From contig DEPD01000152.1 of NCBI GenBank assembly GCA_002358575.1, positions 1 through 32,710 of the forward strand: a stretch of DNA of 32,710 bases, in the 5' to 3' direction. The notes beneath the pieces were generated by a model. That model saw nothing but the letters and a program-made list of their open reading frames with translations. It had not been told where the DNA came from and made no database searches. The position numbers were made by a program, and so were the translations under genes. The first letter of the stretch is position 1. Every line of letters starts with the position of its first letter. Below, piece after piece: positions 14,602-21,653 of this stretch. The DNA is from Lachnospiraceae bacterium UBA3401 (lineage in GTDB: Bacteria; Bacillota; Clostridia; Lachnospirales; Lachnospiraceae).

Positions 14602-16092
14602 TTATTTCCCCATACAGAACTTACTAAAAATTTCATTAATTAAATCCTCTCCAACTTCCTCCCCAATAATTTTTCCAAGCGAAGCATATGCACTCATCAA
14701 ATCAATGGAATAAAAATCTTCCGGCATCTTTTTTAACAGACTCTCCTGCACCATCTGCATACTTTCATAAGCCTCAAGAAATGCCTCCTTATGCCTTTGA
14801 TTTGTAATATATATCTCATCATTAATGGCAATCTCTCCACCAAAAAACATTTCCTTTATTGCTTCTTCCAAATCATCAAGGCCAATATTTTCTTTTATGG
14901 AAGTCGGAATAATCCGTATTTTTCGATTTTTTTCAATTATGACACCTGTGTCAGTTTTTTTTGCTTGCCCTTGTTTTTTCTCATCACAAATTAACATTTG
15001 TGTTAGTTTCTCACTTCTATTTTCTGACACTTGTGTCAGTTTTTTTAAAACTTCCTCTGGTTCTACCACTTGATCCAAATCACTTTTATTTAACAGCACA
15101 ATCATATTTTTATCGGCTGCCAATTCCATAATCGCATCATCATTTTCATCAAGACGACGTGAAGTATCCACCACATAGAGAATTAAATCCGCATTTTTAG
15201 CATATTTTCTTGCTCTGTCAACACCAATTTTTTCAACCTCATCATCCGTATCATGGATTCCGGCAGTATCCATAATATTCAATCCGACACCGTGCAGTTT
15301 AATGGATTCTTCCAACACATCTCTCGTTGTTCCGGCAACACTTGTTACAATTGCCCTATCCTCACCAACAAGAAAATTTAAAAGAGAGGATTTGCCAGCA
15401 TTTGGCTTTCCAATAATAACCGTATTAATTCCGTCCTTTAGCATCTTTCCACAATCAGCACTGTCAATCAACTTTTTCAAAATAGATTTTATATTTTTTA
15501 CTTTCTCTTCCAATTTTGTGCAATATCCATCGAGACTAATATGTTCGGGGTCATCTAACGCAGATTCAATATAAGCAATTTCATACAAAATTTCTTCCCG
15601 CAAAAACTGAACCTTTTTTGCCAACGTACCACTCAATTGTCTTACTGAAGTTCGCAAGGCAAACTCATTTTTGGAATGAATAATATCCATAACTGCCTCC
15701 GCCTTGGACAGATCAATTCTTCCATTCAAAAAAGCTCTCTTTGTAAACTCTCCTGGCTCCGCAAGTCTGCATCCACTGCGCAACAAGACATCTAAAATCT
15801 GATTCATTACCAAAATGCCGCCATGACAATCTATCTCAACGGTGTTCTCTCTTGTATAAGTATTGGGGGCGTGTAGAACCGCAACCATCACCTCATCAAT
15901 CAAAGTATCTCCATCATAAATAAACCCATAATGCATTGTATGTGTCTTAACATCGCAAAGCCGTTTTTTACGATTTTTTGACTGATATATTTTATCGACA
16001 ATCTCTATTGCATTCTCACCACTGACACGAATAATCCCAATTCCAGAATCACTGATTGCCGTTGCAATCGCTACAATTGTATCTGTTTTCAT
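14602..16092 (-). CDS. mnmE: tRNA modification GTPase MnmE (TrmE), with expanded G domain
   Basis: 496 residues, about 40 longer than the usual 450-460. The N-terminal folate-binding domain (1-120), helical domain, and inserted G domain are all present: Walker A GKPNAGKSS (228-236), DTAG (275-278), NKSD (335-338), and the catalytic C-terminal cysteine in FCMGK. The extra residues, about 351-391, lie between NKSD and the last nucleotide-binding loop, and are encoded by three copies of a short palindromic repeat (see 14920-15042). The frame stays open, so the protein is probably functional. GGGAG precedes the ATG. It heads the operon with mnmG, rsmG and the two-component genes. Confidence 0.95.
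   Translation of the reverse strand: MKTDTIVAIATAISDSGIGIIRVSGENAIEIVDKIYQSKNRKKRLCDVKTHTMHYGFIYDGDTLIDEVMVAVLHAPNTYTRENTVEIDCHGGILVMNQILDVLLRSGCRLAEPGEFTKRAFLNGRIDLSKAEAVMDIIHSKNEFALRTSVRQLSGTLAKKVQFLREEILYEIAYIESALDDPEHISLDGYCTKLEEKVKNIKSILKKLIDSADCGKMLKDGINTVIIGKPNAGKSSLLNFLVGEDRAIVTSVAGTTRDVLEESIKLHGVGLNIMDTAGIHDTDDEVEKIGVDRARKYAKNADLILYVVDTSRRLDENDDAIMELAADKNMIVLLNKSDLDQVVEPEEVLKKLTQVSENRSEKLTQMLICDEKKQGQAKKTDTGVIIEKNRKIRIIPTSIKENIGLDDLEEAIKEMFFGGEIAINDEIYITNQRHKEAFLEAYESMQMVQESLLKKMPEDFYSIDLMSAYASLGKIIGEEVGEDLINEIFSKFCMGK
14920..15042. repeat. Three terminator-like palindromic repeats inside mnmE
   Basis: TGACACCTGTGTCA with eight Ts (14940-14962), a decayed TAACATTTGTGTTAG (14992-15006), and CTGACACTTGTGTCAG with seven Ts (15024-15046) on the plus strand. 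On the coding strand they give KLTQVS, KLTQML and KKTDTG, the last in a shifted register. Nucleotide, not protein, is the repeated unit. Confidence 0.75.
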
Positions 16093-16127
16093 AAAATCAC
16101 TCCCTTTCCCATAAATCTTCCGCTACT

Positions 16128-16177
16128 CATGCGCCGCTTTAGCGGCATACTTCCTCTGCACGGGTCTGTGCATAAAT
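16128..16177 (-). repeat. Dispersed ~50-nt repeat, copy 2
   Basis: Contains the hairpin GCCGCTTTAGCGGC (16133-16146) and aligns with 9329-9377, including the TCCTCT and GTGCATAAAT-like blocks. A shorter relative of the hairpin core, GCCGCTTTGCGGC, is at 24170-24182. It lies between the jag terminator and mnmE, so it forms part of the mnmE leader. I see no convincing -10/-35 pair in it. Confidence 0.6.
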
Positions 16178-16180
16178 AAA

Positions 16181-16213
16181 GTAAAAAATGAACCTTGAAT
16201 GTCAAGGTTCATT
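16181..16213 (-). terminator. Rho-independent terminator after jag
   Basis: A perfect 12-bp stem, AATGAACCTTGA (16187-16198) with TCAAGGTTCATT (16202-16213), 3-nt loop, followed on the minus strand by TTTTTT. It lies immediately after the jag stop and separates the rpmH-to-jag unit from mnmE. Confidence 0.9.
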
Positions 16214-16223
16214 CTATCACATG

Positions 16224-17120
16224 CTATCCATTCTGTTCAACCGCTTCTGTATGATTTTCTGTGCGTTCCCGGCTGTTCTCTTTGTTCTTACGATTATAAT
16301 TTCCAGCATATCCTTTATGATAGCCATTGTTATAATTCCGGTTTCCGCGATATCCCTTCGCATCATTATAATTGCTGTCTTTCTTTGGGGTGACTACCAC
16401 ACGTCGAAATGGTTCCTCCCCCTCGCTGTGGGTGGTCACATATTTATCATTTTGAAGCGCAGAGTGTATAATTCGTCTCTCATAAGGGTTCATGGGCTCC
16501 AAGGATACTGGCCGTCTAGTCCGCTTTACCTTATAGGAAATATTTTTTGCCAGATTCTCTAAGGTCTCCTTGCGTCTCTGCCTGTAATTTTCTGTATCGA
16601 CCTTAACACGAATATACTCAGTTGTCCCTTTATTGACAACAAGTGATATCAAATACTGCAAAGAATCCAATGTCTGGCCTCTCTTACCAATCAATACTCC
16701 CATCTCGTCACCGCTCAGATCTGCCTCAAGCGTTTTTGATTCCTCATCATATTTCGCTGTAATCTCCACAGAAATCCCCATTGCTGCAAACACATCCATC
16801 AAGAATTTTTTGGTGACAGCCTCCACGTCAATCTTCTCATACACGTCATTTTTGTCAATTTCGTTTACCGTTGTCTCCCCGTCAACTGGCAGATGTTCTG
16901 TCGCTGGAACTTCTATCCGTTCCACTGTCTCAACAACCTCCTGTTTTTCCTCCTTCACCCGCGCCTTTATTAACGCCGGCCTGGACCCCATTCCAAGAAA
17001 TCCAGTTTTTCCCTCGTCAATCACTTCATAATCAAGCTCGTCACTTGGCACTGAAAAATGTCTACACGCCTCGGTTATGGCATCATTTTTGGTCTTCCCT
17101 TTAAATTCCATGTATTCCAT
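16224..17120 (-). CDS. jag: RNA-binding protein Jag/KhpB (SpoIIIJ-associated)
   Basis: 298 residues. Domains in order: Jag-N (about 4-55, FKGKTKNDAITEACRHFSV and GFLGMGSRPA), an acidic linker, a KH domain (about 110-180, GVLIGKRGQTLDSLQYLI), and an R3H domain (about 185-245, NPYERRIIHSAL). The family binds RNA and controls cell division and elongation in Firmicutes. The last 50 residues are an N/Y/G/R-rich low-complexity tail (RGNRNYNNGYHKGYAGNY), probably disordered and not general in the family. It follows yidC by 32 bases, the usual pairing. Confidence 0.95.
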   Translation of the reverse strand: MEYMEFKGKTKNDAITEACRHFSVPSDELDYEVIDEGKTGFLGMGSRPALIKARVKEEKQEVVETVERIEVPATEHLPVDGETTVNEIDKNDVYEKIDVEAVTKKFLMDVFAAMGISVEITAKYDEESKTLEADLSGDEMGVLIGKRGQTLDSLQYLISLVVNKGTTEYIRVKVDTENYRQRRKETLENLAKNISYKVKRTRRPVSLEPMNPYERRIIHSALQNDKYVTTHSEGEEPFRRVVVTPKKDSNYNDAKGYRGNRNYNNGYHKGYAGNYNRKNKENSRERTENHTEAVEQNG

Positions 17121-17152
17121 TTGATTTCCCCCCAGTAACCATACTATATAAT

Positions 17153-18484
17153 TTAATTCTTTTCATTGTATTGTTTTACCATGTTTGCCTTGGCTGCAAG
17201 ACTGCCCGGCTTTGCATTCTTATTATAGTACTCCGTAGCTTTCTTGATATCCTCCGCTTTTTCCTCTTCCGTTTTCGCAGACCGTTTTACTCCTGTATTC
17301 TGATAAGCAGCTTTGGAAGATAGATTTTTTGTGTTCGTTCTGGCCGCCGCCTGAAGTTTTGCAGGGTCAATTCCCTGTTTTTTCATTTTTTCCTTATATT
17401 TCTCAACATTCTTCTCAATCTCTGCATCAATATCCATATTATCGATATGCTTGTTGATTGCCACCTGCTGAATACTTCGCACTACAGCACCAATTACCCA
17501 GTAAAGTCCCATACCTGCTGGCAGTGTCAGACAGAACCACGCTGACATAATCGGCATCAGCGTATTCATCATTTTCATGGATTGCTGCATTGCTTCTGCA
17601 GTATCATTTGCTGGCTGCTGTTTTTTCTTTCTGTCATCAGAAGTTGCTGCCTGCGGCATTAATTTATAGTTCAGCCATTGTGTAACCGCTGCAAGGATAG
17701 GGATTGCAATTGCACCTGCAAGAAGTAGGTAATTTCCTGCCGCAAAGGCTGTTTTCATAGTGTCCATTGGCGAATTGCCAATATTTAAGCCGAGAAAATT
17801 ATTGTATACATCAATCAGACCTTTCTCTGATCCATTTGTCAGTATCAAGCTGCCATTATAAGTCAAATCAGACAGACCAAATTTTTCTGCAAGTGCAGTC
17901 ATATCCAGCGATGAAGTCTTATTGAGCGTGTCAATAATAGCATTTCTCACATTGATGTCAAAATTCTTTGTAAAATAAACAGCCGAGGACAATGCGCGGA
18001 CTTCCTCGACACCATTTGCAGTCTGCATAATCTTATCTGCCAAAACGCCGAAAGCCTCACCAATTTTAGTAACATAGGCCGGCATTGCATAGATTACGCG
18101 ATAGAGCGCCAACAAAATAGGCATTTGAATTAACAACTGCAAACAGCTTCCTGAGGGAGACACCCCATATTTCGCGTAGATTGCCTTTGTCTCCATATTC
18201 ATTGCCATCATGGATGCCTGATCCTGTTTTCCCTTATACTTTGCCTGTACCTCCTGCAACTCAGGATTCATTCTGGCTGAAAGCTTAGAAAATCGCTGCT
18301 GCTTAATTGTGAGCGGCATCAACAGCAGATAAATTACAATTGTAAATAAAATAATAGATAAACCGATATTTGGAATGCCAATCAAATTCAGAAACTCGAA
18401 AATGCCATTCATAATTAAGCCTAAGAGCTTAACAATGTACTTAAATATCGGAGTTGAATTTTGCGTTAACAGCATTAAATCCAT
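17153..18484 (-). CDS. yidC: Membrane protein insertase YidC/OxaA
   Basis: 443 residues, an integral membrane insertase for Sec-dependent and independent proteins. The core has hydrophobic segments at about 10-35, 40-60, 110-135, a pair around 245-270 and 310-345, with the GLSIILFTIVIYLLLMPLTI region at 41-60. It lacks a lipoprotein signal peptide. The groove arginine (R73 in Bacillus SpoIIIJ) aligns with Tyr52 here. The cytoplasmic C-terminus (360-443) is lysine-rich, suited to ribosome contact. Between rnpA/yidD and jag in conserved order. Confidence 0.95.
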   Translation of the reverse strand: MDLMLLTQNSTPIFKYIVKLLGLIMNGIFEFLNLIGIPNIGLSIILFTIVIYLLLMPLTIKQQRFSKLSARMNPELQEVQAKYKGKQDQASMMAMNMETKAIYAKYGVSPSGSCLQLLIQMPILLALYRVIYAMPAYVTKIGEAFGVLADKIMQTANGVEEVRALSSAVYFTKNFDINVRNAIIDTLNKTSSLDMTALAEKFGLSDLTYNGSLILTNGSEKGLIDVYNNFLGLNIGNSPMDTMKTAFAAGNYLLLAGAIAIPILAAVTQWLNYKLMPQAATSDDRKKKQQPANDTAEAMQQSMKMMNTLMPIMSAWFCLTLPAGMGLYWVIGAVVRSIQQVAINKHIDNMDIDAEIEKNVEKYKEKMKKQGIDPAKLQAAARTNTKNLSSKAAYQNTGVKRSAKTEEEKAEDIKKATEYYNKNAKPGSLAAKANMVKQYNEKN

Positions 18485-18523
18485 TTTACTCCTCCTGACG
18501 AATTATAACTTATAAAAAGTCTT

Positions 18524-18811
18524 TCAGTTTTTTTCTTTTCTATGCGTCTTAGCACTGCAATCCTCATCTGCGCCCTTAGCCTCCTTGTCCACATACCTCA
18601 TAGAAGGAACGGGATCATATCCTCCCTTTGAAAATGGATTGCATCTAAGAATCCTCCAAATACAGAGTACACCACCCTTCCATGCCCCATAACGCTCAAT
18701 TGCCTCAAGACCATACTGTGAGCAGGACGGAAAATACGGACATTTTGTGGATTTCATTGGAGAGAGATATCTCCTGTAAAATAAAATAAGCCAGATAAAA
18801 AGCTTTTTCAT
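18524..18811 (-). CDS. yidD: Membrane protein insertion efficiency factor YidD
   Basis: 95 residues from the ATG at 18811 (MKKLFIWLILFYRRYLSP). A GTG at 18820 is possible, but the GGA before it is only two bases away. The family motif CPYFPSCSQYGLEAIERYG, with its paired cysteines, and RCNPFSKGGYDPVP are present. YidD aids YidC-dependent insertion at the inner face of the membrane. The final 20 residues are charged and variable. It lies between rnpA and yidC as usual. Confidence 0.95.
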   Translation of the reverse strand: MKKLFIWLILFYRRYLSPMKSTKCPYFPSCSQYGLEAIERYGAWKGGVLCIWRILRCNPFSKGGYDPVPSMRYVDKEAKGADEDCSAKTHRKEKN

Positions 18812-18824
18812 CAAAATCACGATC

Positions 18825-19163
18825 CTACTCTATAAGAATCTTATGAAGCTTTGAGACATGTAACAAAGCGCGCTCAATCTCTACATACTTTGCGTCTGCC
18901 GCGCTAACCCGCGCAATCACTACAATATCAAAACCACACTGAAACATTTCCTCATGCAGCCGATAGCTTTCCCTAATCAATCTGGTAACATGATGTCTGA
19001 CAACACTGTTCCCTACTTTTTTGCTGACTGATATCCCAAGTCTGTTTCGCTCTAATTCATTTCCTAACACATACATTACTAAATATTTATTGCCATAACT
19101 TTTTTTGCAGTTGTATACATTTTTAAAATCCCTACTGCTCTTCAATGATTCCGAAAATTTCAT
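18825..19163 (-). CDS. rnpA: Ribonuclease P protein component
   Basis: 112 residues, standard length. It supports the RNase P RNA in cutting the 5' leader from pre-tRNA. The N-terminal FKNVYNCKKSYGNKYLVMYV and the basic motif VRHHVTRLIRESYRLHEE (the RNR-motif helix, about 52-70) are present. It starts 62 bases after rpmH, with an intrinsic terminator in between that probably lowers its expression relative to L34. Confidence 0.95.
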   Translation of the reverse strand: MKFSESLKSSRDFKNVYNCKKSYGNKYLVMYVLGNELERNRLGISVSKKVGNSVVRHHVTRLIRESYRLHEEMFQCGFDIVVIARVSAADAKYVEIERALLHVSKLHKILIE

Positions 19164-19193
19164 AATAATCCTTGTTCAGTATAACTTGCGCAT

Positions 19194-19220
19194 AGAAAAA
19201 AAGGTCACATAATGTGACCT
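19194..19220 (-). terminator. Attenuating terminator between rpmH and rnpA
   Basis: AGGTCACAT (19202-19210) pairs with ATGTGACCT (19212-19220). On the minus strand the stem is followed by a run of seven or more Ts. It lies six bases after the rpmH stop, so most transcripts would end after rpmH and only readthrough gives rnpA. Confidence 0.85.
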
Positions 19221-19225
19221 GTAAA

Positions 19226-19360
19226 TTATGCAGATAATCTCTTTCTTCCCTTAGCACGTCTCGCTGCTAATACCTTTCTTCCGCCCGGCGTACTCATTCT
19301 GGCTCTAAAACCATGCACTTTACTTCTCTGTCTTCTTTTTGGCTGATATGTCATTTTCAT
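19226..19360 (-). CDS. rpmH: Ribosomal protein L34
   Basis: 44 residues, exactly the usual L34 length. The sequence begins MKMTYQPKRRQRSKVHGFRA and ends with GRKRLSA, basic throughout. Start at 19360 has an AAGGAGG Shine-Dalgarno seven bases upstream. It is the first gene of the leftward unit rpmH-rnpA-yidD-yidC-jag, driven by the promoter at 19527-19555. Confidence 0.98.
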   Translation of the reverse strand: MKMTYQPKRRQRSKVHGFRARMSTPGGRKVLAARRAKGRKRLSA

Positions 19361-19526
19361 ATTCCAAACACCTCCTTCTCTGATCTCCACAAATGCCTAA
19401 GATTTACTACTAAAATCCTTAAAATAGCATCTGTCTATAACGCTGCTGTGTAATGCAAACGATATTTTAGAACTGTAATTTTCTCACAGACAATATCGAT
19501 TCCAAGTATTAGAAAATATCATAACG

Positions 19527-19555
19527 ATTATATACCAGAAACATATTGAAGTCAA
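19527..19555 (-). promoter_or_regulatory. Sigma-A promoter of rpmH
   Basis: On the minus strand TTGACT (19550-19555) and TATAAT (19527-19532) are separated by 17 bases, the optimal spacing. It gives a leader of about 160 nt before rpmH. It lies about 45 bp from the leftmost DnaA-box-like sequence. Confidence 0.9.
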
Positions 19556-19597
19556 GAAAAATAAAATAAAAAAAGCACATATCCATCTACAAAATAG

Positions 19598-19858
19598 AAA
19601 ATCCACATGTTTTCCACAGGCATTTAAAAGTTATCCACATAATATTTTACATATCCACAATTGTGGGTAACTTGTGGATATCTTGTGAATGAATGTAGAA
19701 AACTTTTATCACAATATACACAACATTAGGAAATATCAATGTGGACAATGTTCATAACTTTTCTTGGAGTTATCCACATTGATGTGGATAACTTTTTTTT
19801 ATGTGAAAATATAACAAAATTTTACAAACCGTGAATATAGTTATCCACATTATCAACA
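19598..19858. other. oriC: oriC, DnaA-box cluster upstream of dnaA
   Basis: Perfect TTATCCACA boxes: 19631-19639 (+), 19770-19778 (+), 19783-19791 (-), 19841-19849 (+). One-mismatch variants: 19610-19618 TTTTCCACA, 19651-19659 ATATCCACA, 19662-19670 (-) TTACCCACA, 19673-19681 (-) ATATCCACA, 19850-19858 TTATCAACA. The pair at 19768-19793 forms a perfect 12-bp palindrome with a two-base centre, followed by eight Ts. This is half of a bipartite origin and presumably also where DnaA controls its own promoter. Confidence 0.9.
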
Positions 19859-20060
19859 ATCTATTGGGGATTATGTGAATTACTTCAATTTTTTTTCACA
19901 TTTATTTGCTTTTTTTCCTCATTTAGGTTACTATTAATGTGTATGAGTTTGTAATCAAGTGTTATTGATATAAAACATGCAGATTTGAAGCAGTGTATTT
20001 TTTCGGCGTAGACTATTACTTTAGGAGCTGTGTGGCAGTTTCCTATATCAGAGGTATCAC
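19859..20060 (+). promoter_or_regulatory. dnaA leader and probable promoter region
   Basis: An AT-rich stretch with a TATAAA at 19969-19974 as candidate -10 but no good -35 at standard spacing. AGAGGT at about 20050-20055 is the dnaA Shine-Dalgarno. No ORF or RNA fold is evident. Confidence 0.35.
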
Positions 20061-21431
20061 ATGAACGAGATAAAAGACAGATGGAATGAAATTAAAGAAA
20101 TAATTCGAGATGAGTATGACCTCACAGCAATTTCGTTTAATAATTGGGTTGAACCCCTACAATTTTACAAAGTAGAAAATGATATCGTGACCATTCTCAT
20201 CCCATCTGCACAGGCACGATTATTAAAATATATTCAAAAAAACTATTACTTCTGTTTTAAGGCAACAATCTCTGAACTGATGAATTATGAATATGATGTA
20301 GTTTTTATAGCCGAGGATGATGTCATTTCAGAGCAAAAAGAAGATACAACGAAATCCAAACAATCAAAAAAAAATAAAAGCAATACAATCAATGAAACTG
20401 CCAATTTAAATAACAAATATAAATTTGATACTTTCGTTGTGGGAAGCAACAATAAATTTGCACACTCCGCTGCACTGGCAGTTGCCGAATCGCCAGGAGA
20501 AGCATACAATCCTTTGTATCTATATGGTGGTGCTGGACTTGGCAAAACGCATTTGATGCACTCCATTGGTCACTTTGTGTTGGAGCAAAACCAAAACAAA
20601 AAGGTTTTGTATGTCACCTCAGAACAGTTTACCAACGAGGTGATTGAATCTATTCGAGGCGGTAATGCCGCTGCAATGACAAAGTTGCGCGACAAGTACA
20701 GAACAGTGGATGTACTTTTAATAGATGACGTACAATTTATAATAGGAAAAGAATCAACTCAGGAAGAGTTTTTCCACACCTTTAATGTCCTTCATTCTGC
20801 GGGAAAACAGATTATTATCTCCTCCGATAAACCACCAAAAGAAATGGAAACTTTAGAGGAGCGATTCCGAAGCCGTTTTGAATGGGGACTGATTGCCGAT
20901 ATTCAACCGCCGGACTATGAAACGCGCATGGCAATTTTACGTAAAAATGCTGAGATGTACGACAAGGAAATTGATGATGAAATTATCCAATATATCGCCA
21001 CTAATATTAAATCTAATATCCGTGAGCTAGAAGGCGCCTTAAACAAAGTTATGGCGAGTGCCCGTCTCAATAAGCAAGAACTAAACCTTGCCTTAGCTGA
21101 AGATGCGCTCAAAGATGTTATATATCCAGAGCAGGCGCGGAAAATTTCCCCATTGTTAATTATTAACGTTGTCGCAGAGCACTTTAATATTTCTAAGGAA
21201 GACATTACCTCCAAAAAACGTAACTCTGAGTATGTGCTTCCCAGACAGATTATTATGTACCTCTGTCGCCACTTGACAGAAACATCTCTTCAAATGATTG
21301 CATCCCTTCTGGGTAAAAAAGACCACACCACAGTAATTCATGGTGTGGAAAAAATTGAGGATAAAATCAAAACAGATGAGGATTTAGCCAACAAAATAGA
21401 AACCATCAAGAAAAAATTGTCCCCGTCCTAA
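20061..21431 (+). CDS. dnaA: Chromosomal replication initiator DnaA
   Basis: 456 residues. It binds DnaA boxes, oligomerises with ATP and opens oriC. Domain I is 1-80, a lysine- and asparagine-rich linker 90-118, the AAA+ domain has Walker A GGAGLGKTH (156-164), Walker B LLIDDVQF (219-226) and the arginine-finger region ERFRSRFEWGL, and domain IV ends with the signature DHTTVIHGVEKIEDK. Flanked on both sides by boxes it binds itself, so it is likely autoregulated. It is the first gene of the rightward arm; dnaN follows 221 bases later. Confidence 0.99.
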   Translation: MNEIKDRWNEIKEIIRDEYDLTAISFNNWVEPLQFYKVENDIVTILIPSAQARLLKYIQKNYYFCFKATISELMNYEYDVVFIAEDDVISEQKEDTTKSKQSKKNKSNTINETANLNNKYKFDTFVVGSNNKFAHSAALAVAESPGEAYNPLYLYGGAGLGKTHLMHSIGHFVLEQNQNKKVLYVTSEQFTNEVIESIRGGNAAAMTKLRDKYRTVDVLLIDDVQFIIGKESTQEEFFHTFNVLHSAGKQIIISSDKPPKEMETLEERFRSRFEWGLIADIQPPDYETRMAILRKNAEMYDKEIDDEIIQYIATNIKSNIRELEGALNKVMASARLNKQELNLALAEDALKDVIYPEQARKISPLLIINVVAEHFNISKEDITSKKRNSEYVLPRQIIMYLCRHLTETSLQMIASLLGKKDHTTVIHGVEKIEDKIKTDEDLANKIETIKKKLSPS

Positions 21432-21437
21432 TAAACG

Positions 21438-21600
21438 ATTGTGAATAACTCTGAAGTTATTCACAATGATTCCGAAAGTTATCCACAGGATTAATCTGAC
21501 AATTTTTCTTGTATTTTAGCCAAAAATTAGACTTATCCACATATCCACAACGCCTATTACTATTACTATGAATTATATACTTATTTATTTATATTTTTCG
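21438..21600. other. oriC: oriC, DnaA boxes, DnaA-trio and unwinding element before dnaN
   Basis: A 13-bp inverted repeat (21438-21467) holds two TTATTCACA boxes facing each other. Perfect TTATCCACA boxes follow at 21479-21487 and 21533-21541, then ATATCCACA at 21541-21549. Directly after a short CGCC comes CTATTACTATTACTA (21554-21568), which on the opposite strand is a run of 3'-GAT/AAT trios as in the DnaA-trio of Bacillus. Next is an uninterrupted AT-rich stretch to about 21597, the expected site of first strand opening. Confidence 0.88.
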
Positions 21601-21644
21601 CAGTGACAATTTTTTTGTTTCTGCCATATTTACAGCGAAGGGAG

Positions 21645-21653
21645 TTATCCACA
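21645..21653 (+). promoter_or_regulatory. DnaA box between the Shine-Dalgarno and ATG of dnaN
   Basis: A perfect TTATCCACA fills the space after the AAGGGAG Shine-Dalgarno (21638-21644), and its last A is the first base of the dnaN ATG. DnaA bound here could block transcription into dnaN. Confidence 0.75.

Noticed and set aside
21438..21467. Inverted repeat after dnaA as a terminator
   Set aside because: It has no T-tract on either strand and is better explained as two facing DnaA boxes.
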